NCBI GenBank assembly: GCA_032209605.1
Contig: JASFXZ010000073.1
Location: forward strand, 1 to 64,000
Source: Mactromeris polynyma
Lineage: Eukaryota; Mollusca; Bivalvia; Venerida; Mactridae
Reading direction: 5' to 3'
DNA length: 64,000 bases
In this document: positions 38,277 to 49,912 of the stretch, in pieces
Numbering within the stretch: the first letter of the stretch is position 1
Layout: each line of letters begins with the position of its first letter
Translations under genes and position numbers: made by a program
Notes under the pieces: model-generated
What the model saw: only the letters and a program-made list of their open reading frames with translations
Database searches by the model: none
Told to the model about the DNA's origin: nothing

Positions 38277-39083
38277 TATACATATGTTTAAAGGTATGTG
38301 CCCGGCATCAATACAGCTTTGTCAGAGATTTACAACTACAATGTACATGTATAATCTTGTTGTATTATGTCTATAAATGTTTCTGTTTTAATAATTAACT
38401 AATACATCAATTATCATATTCAAATAGAATGTTTTGAAACATATTTTTGTTCAATATATGCTTGAGCAAATATTTATTGAATATGTTCTAAGTTGTATTT
38501 AGTTTTCTTTGAAGAATGTATTATCGATCACCAGTATATTTGACAGTAACTGTAAATATATATTAATTTACTAGTTATCAAGTGATATATTGTTCTAACC
38601 TAGTACATGTAATTGTAATTTTTATAATAAATTTAATGCCAAAATTTCCAGGAATTTGTGTATTATCATTTAAAATGAACATACATTAAGTTAAGTTGAT
38701 GTTTGGTGTTGCCAACAACAAGCACCTTTGTAAGGCAATGAGATATTTCTATAAGCCACGATCGAAATTTTAAAGATCAATTGAATTCTTGACACAATTT
38801 GGAGGGATGAAAATGAAAAGTCTATACGAGAGCGCTGCTATGGGATTTACAACCTCTTCTGTAAGTGATGTCATTTCAAGAAAACGCAACCTGTCATGTC
38901 AATATTTGCAAACAAGATACAATGTTTACTCTCTAGGGTCACTTCGTTTCCATTGCAATATGGGACAAAGATTGCTTACTGTCAGTACATGGTGATGTCA
39001 CATGTGATGTTTTATGTAAATGACCTCACTTAAAGAAGAGGTTGAAATTCATACAGCAGTGCTCATAATTATGCTGCTTGATC
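38277..39083. other. Intergenic, nothing recognised
   Basis: AT-rich sequence. The 68-codon frame at 38789-38995 has no domain or codon signature that supports a gene. Confidence 0.4.
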
Positions 39084-39085
39084 TA

Positions 39086-39263
39086 CAGTAAAACCTCACA
39101 AAAAGACCACCTCAATAGTAAGACCGCCTCATTATTGAGACCATATTTTCAGGGACCAGTTTTCAATTTTTCATCCACATTTTAACTAAATAAAAATCAG
39201 ACCTCCTTATTGATAAGACCAATTTTCTTGAGAACCAATGGTGGTCTAATTTAGGTTTCACAG
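39086..39263. mobile_element. Mariner-like MITE, 178 bp
   Basis: The left end is CAGTAAAACCTC and the right end is GGTTTCACAG, an imperfect inverted repeat, flanked by TA on both sides. The interior carries repeats of 'aagaccacctca' type. Related fragments occur near 209-268 ('gaagaccacctcaacaataagg') and at 40340-40427. It is non-coding. Confidence 0.6.
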
Positions 39264-39265
39264 TA

Positions 39266-41034
39266 TATGCATATAGAGTCTCAATCTCATTAAAATCAGC
39301 TCCAGTCGCACACTCCTATACTATATGCTAACTGGATCTGATGACTGCACAATACAGGTCACATTCTTGTGACCTTTGAGTAGCCAATCAAATCGTCGAC
39401 TGCAAATTGCTGTGGTTTAGAGTTATGAATATTCGTTGATCTCAGACGAGCTCCGTAAATTCTATTTGAGCGTAGATCATGCATATCTATTTTAGATCCT
39501 AACAGCAGAAAGTAATGGAGCTAAAGTTAGGGGCTGATTTCAATGAGATTGATAGAGTCTTAAAGACTAGCTTAACTCAATTTGATTATCACCAGAATTT
39601 TGACAACAAATATTAACTAACAGAGCTAACCCACCATTTTGTATTTACATTTTTTACATTTTATATTATACCATAGTGCAGGTTTACCTCATTACTGACA
39701 CACAGGGAGTGGTAGCAAATTGTATAGTGATTGTTACCTCCCTTGCCATTTCTTCCTTGAGCATAATTTAGTAGGAAATACTCAGAATATCATTTTAATT
39801 TTTACAAATCTTTAAGATAATAGCATTTATTCTGGTGGATTAGCTCTTTTGGTTAATATTTCCTGTTTATATGATGGATTATGTGACAGTCTAACTTACC
39901 ATGTGATGTGTGTCAGCATCTCAGCACCAGAAACCGCTCTCAACAATGACTATCATATACACAAACATATCATTGAATGGAGACCTGAAAGTAAAGGAGG
40001 AATTTTGTTACATATCTACAGCCATCAATTTCATTAAAATCCTCACAGCTCAATGTTGCAGGGCAGACCCCTTCCCCTTGCACACTTTCTTCGAATAAAT
40101 TACGCAATTCCTTACTTACATCTGAAATGTTTGTCTGTGAAATTATCAAAAAGATAATGACAACATATAAACGGCGTCATGTAAAAAATTGAGGTATTGA
40201 ACGGAAATTTGAAGTAATTAATAAGTGTAAAAAATAAAAAGGACGAAAATGATGGCAGTAAATTTAGAAAATCACAGAGACAAGGAGCTTGAGGTGTTTT
40301 AACTATCATAATTCATATTTTTGCCTTATATTCTTAGTACAGTAGACATTGTAGTAAGAGACCACCCAAGGGACAGCCAAAAAGTGGTCACTTAATAAAG
40401 TGGTCTCTTAATAGATTGAGTACACTGCACAGTGATTTATTTATGTCATGACTATATTTTCACTCGGATCATTTTTGCTCAGAATTTTGTTTATGATTTT
40501 ACCATAAGCTGATATTTATCACTTCCTTAGGTCAGTAACAGTCTTTTAACAATATGCAGCTAGTATATGCCCAGATCATTGCATCCTTTTTATTTTGTGA
40601 CATTTGCCTGGTGTGATAAATGGACAGATTGTCAATTCAAGGCAAGAACAGCAACAACCGCACAGTAGTGTATCAAATCCTGTTATCCATACTTGGAATT
40701 GCTTAAAATCATGTTATTATATGCCCGGACTTTACCAGACTTATTATTTTATTGGATCGAACTTATATCGAGTGGCATGACCAACTACTATGTTTAACAA
40801 AGTTCTGATACTTTCATTTCGGGTGATGTGCACAAAATTTAATTAAAAATAATTTTCTCTAAAATATATATTGAGCGACATAAAATGTCATGTTGGTTAA
40901 AAAAAAAAGTTTTTTAAGGAGACCATAACTTTCATATGATCTTCAAAGTTTATAATGTATGACAACTACATACTGTTAATAGATTTTGTGATATATTATC
41001 ATCAATTAATTGATTTTATTCCTGTTTGTTCAAT
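39266..41034. other. Intergenic with a small MITE-like copy
   Basis: No gene was recognised. At 40340-40427 a short sequence starts CAGTAGAC, ends GTACACTG and contains 'agagaccaccc' and 'gtggtctctt', forming an imperfect hairpin related to the element at 39086. Two overlapping 62-codon frames near 39849-40098 look random. Confidence 0.4.
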
Positions 41035-41245
41035 ACAAGGGCCATAACTCTGGATCTAGTAGAATGATTTGGCCCATAATTGAAACTGGCCAAGAACTGA
41101 TGGCCATATAGACATTATTCCATGTTTGATTATGATTGCTCAAGAAATGTGGATTCTAGAGTGTAAACAATTAAATAGCAGATGACAGATGGACTGACAG
41201 CTAAAGATCCAAATAGCTCATCATTGAGCACTTTGTGCTGTAAAA
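41035..41245. repeat. Dispersed bivalve-type repeat fragment
   Basis: It begins with AAGGGCCATAACTCTGGATC and ends around GACAGCTAAAGATCCAAATAGCTCATCATTGAGC, broken up by divergence. The 'gggccataactc' opening and the 'gacggacag..ccaaatagctcacc' style ending are recurrent in molluscan non-coding DNA (from memory). No coding frame. Confidence 0.4.
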
Positions 41246-42493
41246 CAGCAAGAAAACTGCCATGTTGCAATTTGTTTAAGGTTCTGATCCTTTCTGGCAA
41301 CTTCAAGTAGTATTGTACAACAGTTAAAGTAAGTGTAGAAAATATGATAAAAAGTCATTTACCTGCTATCTTAGGTCTCTGATTCCCAACTATACCATTT
41401 GTCCATCATTCCACACCAAACATCCCACATTGTGGTTGTAGTACATGGAGAAAATAAACCAAAACATGTTTTAAGCAATACATATAAACCAAGACACTGT
41501 GCCAGTGTCTGCTTCATTCCGTAAACTAAAGAAGGAATAACATAAATAAAAATAATATAATAATATATGGGTGTAATATTTATGACATTCTTATCTAAAT
41601 GATTAATATATTAGTTATATACAAAATTTCTGATATCTACACTATTGATAACTTAACATATTGATATCTACACTACAAGCTTCATAACCAAACCCAAAAC
41701 ACTGACAGCCACATGGAACCATCTTGGTAAGAGAACTTATAGACAAAGAGTTTTCAGAAGGGATGTATTGGTCATTGTCAAAAGATACATCGAGTGGACC
41801 ATTGGGTTACAACCATGTTTATACATTATCACAGGAGGAAACTGAATCAGCATAAACAAGTGAATCATGTGCACGAGTTGAATAGACGAACACATCAAAA
41901 AAGAAAGATGTTCCTACAGCAAGGATATGTGAAATCTGTATTTTATATACAAACACACAATGGAGAAGGGATAAAGGGAGAGCACTCTGGAAGGGATAAT
42001 GGGACAGAACTTGTGTCAATAAACAAAAACATGTCATTCACAAATAACACAGAGGCCAACAGAAAAATCTCCTCTCAAGAAAGATACACACATACAGGGA
42101 AGGGGGTATGTACTGACCTTTGTATGATAGATTCACACAAGAAAGATAATCAGTAAATTTGTAATCTGATCATTCATCAGAATTATATAAGTATGTTCAT
42201 GATATCAATAAGCAGCAAAAATGCAATATTAATACAAACTCCTAAATGAGGCTAGAGGACTAACGACTTCTCTGCCTAACCTTGTATACTGGAAATGACC
42301 ATATGACCCTTAATCACAACCTTAAAGTAAACCTAAATCCCTAAAACATTAAGACCCTGAACCCTTAAATAATTTAAGAAAAGTAAATGAAAAGTTGAAG
42401 AGTCGTGGATAGTTGATAGCTAATCTGAGGTTAATATCAAGGTGTAAAATTGAAATTGTCTAACTGCCTATTTATAAACAAGCAGATAGAGGA
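41246..42493. other. Intergenic, nothing convincing
   Basis: A 120-codon frame (41794-42156, +) is the longest here. It opens in divergent AT-rich sequence, has no recognisable domain and no clear splice context, so I leave it uncalled. Confidence 0.4.
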
Positions 42494-44096
42494 GTTTCGC
42501 TTCCACCCCTCAATATTCCTAAGGGAAACAGAGTTTGCATTGAACATGTCCTTATTTAAATTGAATAGTTGAAAGGATAAATTATGGCCGCTATGAGCTT
42601 CAGACCATAACCGCTCCTTTATGCAAGAATAAGATATATGCAGATAAAGTATTTGGAATAATTTTAATGAAATTTTGATGCCAAAAAAGTTCCGAAAAGT
42701 ACCTTAACCTAAACCTCAATATGAAAGTTTAGTATTAAATATTTTCAAAATTATCCACTAAACCTACTATGCACTTAAATTGAAATTTTGATGCGAAATA
42801 AGTTCCACATGTTTCCTTAAATAATAATAATAATATCTTTATTTACAGAAGGTGACATGTAAAGAGGTATACAAAAACAATTGTACAATTCTTAAATAAA
42901 ACATGGCCTTCTAACAGAAAACAACATAAATTGAAACACAATAATTATATTAAACACATTCATTCATTCAAAAAATGAACCCTAATATGCAATTTTGAGT
43001 AAAATTAGGTTCCAAAAAGTTCCCTAAACCTATCTTAACCCTAATAGCTGACATTTTTAATACAACAATAAGTTAATGAAATAGTTATAAGATTATTGAA
43101 ATCCTAAGTGAGGTTATTTGCTGCTTGAAATTTTGAAGCATTAAGTGCCGAGTTCTGAAAGGTCCATAAACCTCATTACCATGTTCAATATGTCTTCATT
43201 TAACCAACTTAGCATGAAATTTGGAATAGGGTCTGGCCGAAAGTTGTTGCCATATGATGCAAGTCCAGAATACCCTTAAATGACACCTAAACAAAACAAT
43301 TACACAAGAAAATAATCAATATTACATAAAACCTAACTCAAAGCTGTGTAGCTACTTTTAAGCAAATTCAAAAATTCTCAAATAAATTTAAATTAAAAAT
43401 ATTTAAATAAATCGATTAAACAGTCAAGAGGAAACTGAAACCATGAACATACTTTCTACATATCTGCCAAATGTTACATAAACAGTTTGTTTTCTGATAA
43501 ATAAGCTTGTAATTACTTATTCTCCCTGTGTGTAACATTTCCCCATTTTTCCATCATTTCGCACAATTTGCATAGATACTAAAACGATATTCCTGCATAA
43601 AATTATCGTAAATCATGTAATTCAGCTGGGCAATAAAGAAGAAAAGTCTAGATATTAAAAGATCATCCTATTTAAGACTCTGGCTTTATATGTATGGTGA
43701 GATAGGCTTGGAGACAGATCAGTGAATTACATCTCGACAAAGAACAAGAACTGAGCATACATCAATGATCAAAGATCAATGTTAAATGTAGACAAGAAAG
43801 GGGACAATGACCAACACAAACCAATATATTGACCATAGGTTACCAAACTGACACAGAATTCAGTTGAAAAGCATTCAGAATCATTAAAATGGCAACAAAG
43901 TATGCACAAAGAAATCAAGAATATACCACAGAACTAAACCATAAACAAATCAATAGTTCTTAAACTCAATACAAATAGTACACAATTCGTACACTACATT
44001 TATCTACAGATATACTAGCTCTAAATGTTGAGGGGTGAAAGCGAAACCAGTCTTTCTGTATTGTAAGATACAAGATTGATTTCGCTTTCATCCCCT
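42494..44096. repeat. Inverted repeats GTTTCGCTT(C/T)CACCCCTCAA
   Basis: A 24-base sequence at 42494-42517 is nearly the reverse complement of 44024-44047 (two or three mismatches). A third, direct-oriented copy lies at 44079-44096. The last two make a local hairpin with a loop of about 31 bases. The outer pair encloses 1.5 kb of AT-rich DNA that includes an (AAT)n plus 'atctttatttacagaaggtgacatg' repeat at about 42825-42915. It may be a long non-autonomous inverted-repeat element or three independent copies. No transposase frame is present. Confidence 0.45.
43449..43555 (+). repeat. Dispersed repeat, diverged copy also at 54966
   Basis: ACATACTTTCTACATATCTG and what follows align with ACATACTTACTACATCTCTG at 54966-55075 over about 105 bases with many differences, including shared 'tctgataaata' / 'tccgataaata' and 'catttccccattt' / 'tatttcccgattt' blocks. 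The family is unnamed by me. Confidence 0.55.
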
Positions 44097-44099
44097 AAA

Positions 44100-46450
44100 A
44101 TTATTGCTCAGGAGGCAAGGGGCGCAAATCCCTTTTCAGATTCTTCTCAATGTATTTTAGAAAGCATACTGGTACTATAATAATATCATAAAATATCATT
44201 GTGCCAAAATTGAAGAACTGCCTTGGCCTTGCATATTGGTTATACCAGGTAAAATAAACTAACAGTTTCAATTGTAGTACTATTCATGGTAATTGTAATA
44301 TTATATTTTTCAATTGCATTTTTATCATTATTTCTAAATAAAATGAAATAACTTCAAACTCACGAGTTCCAGGAAAATTACATTTCACAGCCAGCTTCAT
44401 TCTGATTGGATGAAAGCAATTGAACATCAAAACTACTCATTCACACAAAACCTGAAAATATATACACACCAAATTCTAAATAATTCCAAAAAAAGAAGTA
44501 ACAATGCAAGGAAGACTGTTGCATTTAGGTAATAAAGAACATGTTATTACAGTATTCAATAATACAGCAGTCAGTTGACCATACAAATTCTGGGTTGCCT
44601 ACCAGTACTAACCACTGTCGTTCTTCTGCAAGGAACCACTAACTTCCCAGCATGTATTAGAGGTATAGTATTAATGACCTCAAACACAGGACCAAAATAC
44701 TAAATCAAATGAGAACAGACAAGGACATGAAGTATTAGTACTGTTAGACTCGGTTGAACCCATTCTAGAGGGATCACAGCTGTCTTCCTCATTCTGAAAA
44801 TATAAACAGTGTAATTTTAAGGTACATAAACAAATAACAAATGTTCGAGAGTTATAAGAACTAATAAACATAAAAATAGAGCTGCAAACATATCTTGTCA
44901 ATGAAGCTGAATGATGATGAAGACATGAACATGGATGACATGATTGGTGAATGTGGTCAACAGAGAGTTATGCCAGTGGCAACATGATAAATGGTCAGGG
45001 AAGGAGGATGCAATAATGTGTTGTTACTTTAACAGATTCCTGTTTTCAAAGGACAAACTGACATAGAAATCAATGTGACCTACAGAATAGCAATAATTCC
45101 TAACAGTAATTCATTTATGCTGATGTGCATTAACCACTAGCAGATCCAGGGGGCACATCCGACATCCCCCTAAAATTCCCCAACCTTACAAATAACTATG
45201 AGTATAAATACGAAAATATACAGAGATCTTTAAATAAGCAATTTTCAAATAAGCAATTTTGATTTATTGAAGCAATATGATGATGTTTATAAACAAAGAA
45301 ACAGTCATTGTCATTTTATAAGGCTTGAACAAAACCAAAAATGACCAAAAATTTATGCTCCCCAAATCCGAATCCCAGATCTGCCCTTGCATACAGGACA
45401 TGGAAGTAAAATTAATGTTAGCTGATTGATATTGACACAGGGGTCATAATTCTAGATCAATACTAGCTTACAGGATTCATTTTAGGTGAAAATGAAAAAT
45501 ATACCCTTATCCTGAGACTTGAATGCTCAGTCCTGTGCTCTACCAACTTACCCTACCAAACAGGAATATAATGATTATAATGTATCATTTTTCATCATTA
45601 TACAATTGCATATAAATGCATGTTATGCAAAATTAATAGGGTTGTTCATTTTTAAAACAGTTATGACCAATGTTAGAACCTGCTGTTTTATGTTCTTAAT
45701 GTCATCTGACAGTACCAATCAATAATTGCTGTGCATACTGTATGGACAAGGTCCCATTGTTGCAGTTAAAGCATTAAATGTGACATTTAAGTTGTGATAA
45801 CCACTAAGCATGTTTCTGGACTCAAACATTTGACCTCATAAATGAATGCCAAGTACAAGATACTACACAACAGTATATTTTAACCACTCAAACAGTTACT
45901 CAAGATATTGTTATGAATAACGAATAGAGAAATTTCAGTAAATGAGATTACTTGAGTATGACATCCATAACACTTGCACTGATATGTTGCATGCACATCA
46001 AATCTTCACTTATATTCTGTTCCCATTATGTAATATTAAAGGCACAAAGGTAAAAATATTCCACATATGAATTACCATATACCTTTTACTGGAACGTTTT
46101 ACCTAAAATTAAGACAAATGATTAAATTGCCATAATGTACTTAAGGGCTTATCAAAACCAATACTTAGCCATTGCCATTGATACAATGTCCATATTTGTA
46201 TGACCCAGAAAACATAATACTTGGTCAAGTATGTTGTATGCCCGATATCAACTTTTAATTTTAATATTCCTATAGAAATAAATAAGATTCTGAAAAACCA
46301 AACTGTTAACACAATTAACATTTTGACAGTGAAGGAAAAAAGCTTTCACCACATAATTCTTTAGTGCTCTATATGATAGCACTAACGAGAACCCTCTATT
46401 CTCCATTATTGGAGCCAAATATCAGCCCCTGATTCCCCCACCAAAATAGT
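44100..46450. other. Intergenic AT-rich interval
   Basis: No gene was recognised. Several 68-73 codon frames appear random. It contains the degenerate CAGG-type element described separately at 45135-45389. Confidence 0.4.
45135..45389. mobile_element. Degenerate hAT-like non-autonomous element
   Basis: The left end CACTAGCAGATCCAGGG and the right end CCCAGATCTGCCCTTG form imperfect inverted repeats related to the CAGGGGCGGATCCAGG family at 37680. No matching target duplication was seen (TTAAC versus CATAC). It is an old, decayed copy if real. Confidence 0.35.
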
Positions 46451-46454
46451 ATAT

Positions 46455-46622
46455 TTTCCCAATTCAAATTTAATTTTTCCCTCTGAGCCAAAGCAATACT
46501 TGCAAAGAACTTTCCCAATTCAAATTTAATTTTTCCCTCTGAGCCAAAGCAATACTTGCAAAGAACTTTCCCAATTCAAATTTAATTTTTCCCTCTGAGC
46601 CAAAGCAATACTTACAAAGAAC
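46455..46622. repeat. 56-bp tandem repeat, three copies
   Basis: Three nearly identical 56-base units start at 46455, 46511 and 46567. They begin TTTCCCAATTCAAATTTAAT and end CAAAGAAC. One difference (CTTGC versus CTTAC) lies in the last unit. This is a very recent local duplication. Confidence 0.95.
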
Positions 46623-47389
46623 TATTTTATCTACAAAAATACAATGTTCTAAAAATCAGACATAATATCGGATACATTTTTGTGTTTTGTTTATCAATGC
46701 GCCCAACTGTATGAGGATTATTGTATGTCTAAACCAATTTGACCTTGACCATGCTAACAATATTATATACACTATGTCCATGTCAATTTCTGTCATGTTA
46801 TACTCAAGAATTTGGCCTTGTTGTATGCACAATATCAATTATTATCTTACTGTACCAATTTAAATAGTAGGATATTTTATCCATTCTATCACACAATATT
46901 TACATGACCATTCTAAGGAATAGAGCAATTTTCAAAATTTTACACAGCCTGGTATGCTGTATGTGCAATATCCAATATAGAAACTCCATATCCTCCATAC
47001 AAGTTGTAAGACCTATTCCATCAACCAACATGACTGACATTATACACTGATGGGTTTCATTAAATTTGACTCACTTTGGGTTTTCTCTAAAGCAGTGAAC
47101 ATTAGGAAGGAATAGTTCATGGATATTCAATTTGTGATTATACAAGACAGACTGGAAAGAATGCACTGTGTTTGAACTTTCAAGTTTTGTTTTGTGAATT
47201 AATGTTACATTCTTTGTACTTCTCTTTCTCCAATTGTAATGTTATTACAAGTTGTGACAGTAACATCAGTTTGATAATATGAGGTCAATCTGTTGTAAGA
47301 ACAAGAGTGCCAAACTGTCACAAAATACGCCCGTCATAAGACACAGCTCAGAGTTAAAACAAGATGAATTTTAGGAAATTTCTAAAATC
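46623..47389. other. Intergenic, nothing recognised
   Basis: AT-rich with no coding or structural signal that I can support. Confidence 0.4.
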
Positions 47390-48483
47390 AAAGGGTGGTA
47401 ACTCCTGGGTGACATGAGCGATATGACTGGTTATCGAACTTGGCCGAGATATTATGCCCACAAACATTTTCACCTAGTTAGGTGAAGATCAGATGAAAAC
47501 TGTTTGACTTAGAGAGCGGACAAGGCTAATTTGGCCAATTTTGGATAATTCAAGGGCCATAATTTCGAAGTACCTTGGACGGCGTGGCTGGTTATCGAAC
47601 TTGGCCGAGATATTATGCCCACAAACATTTTCACAAAGTTTGGTAAAGATCGGATGAAAACTGTTTGACTTAGAGAGCGGTCAAGGCTAATTTTGCCAAT
47701 TTTGGATCATTCAAGGGCCATAATTCAGAAGTGCCTGGGGCAATGTGGCTGGTTATCGAACTTGGCCGAGATATTATGCCCACAAACATTTTCACCAAGT
47801 TAGGTGAAAATAGGATGAAAACTCTTTGACTTAGAGAGCGGACAAGGCTAATTTGGCAAATTTTGGATAATTCAAGGGCCATAATTTCGAAGTACCTTGG
47901 GCGGTGTGGCTGGTTATCGAACATGGCCAAGATATTATGTCCACAAACATTTTCACAAAGTTTGGTAAAGATCGGATGAAAACTGTTTGACTTAGAGAGC
48001 GGTCAAGGCTAATTTTGCCAATTTTGGATAATTCAAGGGCCATAGTTCAGAAGTGCCTGGGGCAATGTGGCTGGTTATCGAACTTGGCCGAGATATTATG
48101 CCCACAAACATTTTCACCAAGTTAGGTGAAGATCGGATGAAAACTCTTTGACTTAGAGAGCGGACACAGCTAATTTGGCCAATTTTGGATAATTCAAGGG
48201 CCATGATTTCGAAGTACCTTGGGCGGTGTGGCTGGTTATAGAACATGGCCGAGATATTATGTCCACAAACATTTTCACAAAGTTTGGTAAAGATCGGATG
48301 AAAACTCTGTGACTTAGAGAGCGGACATGGTTAATTTGACAAATTTTGATAATTCAAGGGCCATAATTCAGAAGTGCCTGAGGGATGTGGCTGGTTATCG
48401 AACTTGGCCGAGATATTATGCCCACAAACATTTTGACAAAGTTTGGTAAAGATCGGATGAAAACTCTTTGACTTAGAGAGCGG
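47390..48483. repeat. 161-bp tandem repeat with 322-bp dimer periodicity
   Basis: The landmark GGTTATCGAAC (variants ..ATAGAAC) falls at 47431, 47592, 47753, 47914, 48075, 48236 and 48395, at steps of 161, with a last step of 159. The unit includes AGATATTATGCCCACAAACA and GACTTAGAGAGCGG. Alternate monomers differ together: GGCGGTGTGG..AACATGG with ACAAAGTTTGGTAAAG, then GGCAATGTGG..AACTTGG with ACCAAGTTAGGTGAA. The real amplified unit is therefore a 322-base dimer. Similar sequence is widespread in bivalves (from memory). The length matches the ~160-bp repeats known from bivalve satellites and pearl-type elements. Open frames here are shadows. Confidence 0.92.
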
Positions 48484-49912
48484 AAACCATGTGGACGCCG
48501 CCAACATGTCAGTTAAATGTAAAGTTATAAAAAGCAAACCATATCTAAGATTGAAGTTGTTCAAGCAATAGTTTTCCACCCCCTAACCATACATACCCAT
48601 GTAAGTCATAATTATCCTGTTTCTATTAAACACAACATATTTCAAACGTACATGTAATCTGATGAGTAATCAATTTTCACAAATATAGCTATGTTTTTAA
48701 AACATGTAAACCCCAGTCTTGCACTGATAGAGCAAAGAAACACTGTTCATTATGTAATCATAAAGCTTTTGTGTTGTATGGATTTACCAGCAAAGAGCTT
48801 TAACAACTCTTCCAGGTACATTGAGTATGTACCCATTTCCTGATAACCTTGCATGTAATTATAAAGTTTAACTCTATAATTGTTCCAATATTGTATGACT
48901 ACATTAGCCAATGAGAGCTTTATCAGTGTGTCAGTGTCAATATTTTCAAAAGCTTTTCACCTGTACTGTTTGTCTGATCGTCAGTGATCACATGGCTTGA
49001 AGTTTAATGGTGTACATTTTTGTGTTGTTCTGATTAAAGAATTTGGGGAGCAAGTTTTTTACTTGATGACTTCCCCATACATAGAATCAAAACTCAGTTA
49101 GCACTTACATAAATGATTTATAAAGCAATCATCTCCCATAAAACAGCACTATTTCACATCTTGAAAAAAAGCTCTGCTACCAAGTGATATTAAGTTATGC
49201 AATGAAAACACTATTTTCAAACTTAACACAAAAATATGGTTAAAAGAAAGCTGGAAAGTAATATTACAGATTACATTTACATCCCAAACAATTTCCAGCA
49301 TAAAATAATTTTGAATAAAAAAATAAGCTTATAGTCTGGAAAGCTTTTATACAATGGTAAAATTCTATGTTCATGTTCCTTACATATATATTTTTAACAC
49401 AGTTTTTTGAGTTGTAGTAACTTAGCTTCATGTTTTCATCTTTCAAGAAAAAAAACTCATTTTTGTATGTTTTTACAAAAATCTGTTTATAACTTTTCTA
49501 TCTTTTTAAACCTTTTATTTCTAAACCCTTCATATTCTTATACTCTTTGCCTATCAGGCACTCCTCTATTGAGTCTCATGTAAAGATTTGCCTCTCCCCC
49601 AGCCGAAGTTATACATTCAGTTGATAACAAATCAGCTAATTTTGTGACTGTAAAGAACAATGCAAGGAGCTTGTGTTGTTTCTTCTTTCATATTAAAGAT
49701 TATTTTGAGGAACACACATTTACCATACATTGACTGAATGTGGAAGCATTTCAGAGTGATAGGTTTGTTATTAAAAATGATATCAACAAAAACTCAGCTC
49801 TCGTAACAAATGATTATTATTTAGACTAATTTTGAACCCAACGATAGCTACAAACCGAGATCAATGAGATCAAAAATGGTTGTAGTTTATATTAATTTGT
49901 AATGTAGCCAAT
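48484..49912. other. Intergenic, nothing recognised
   Basis: AT-rich interval without a supportable gene. The 60-codon frames are not convincing. Confidence 0.4.

Noticed and set aside
41794..42156. 120-codon plus-strand frame
   Set aside because: Composition follows the AT-rich background, no domain or homologous motif is visible, and no flanking exon was recognised.
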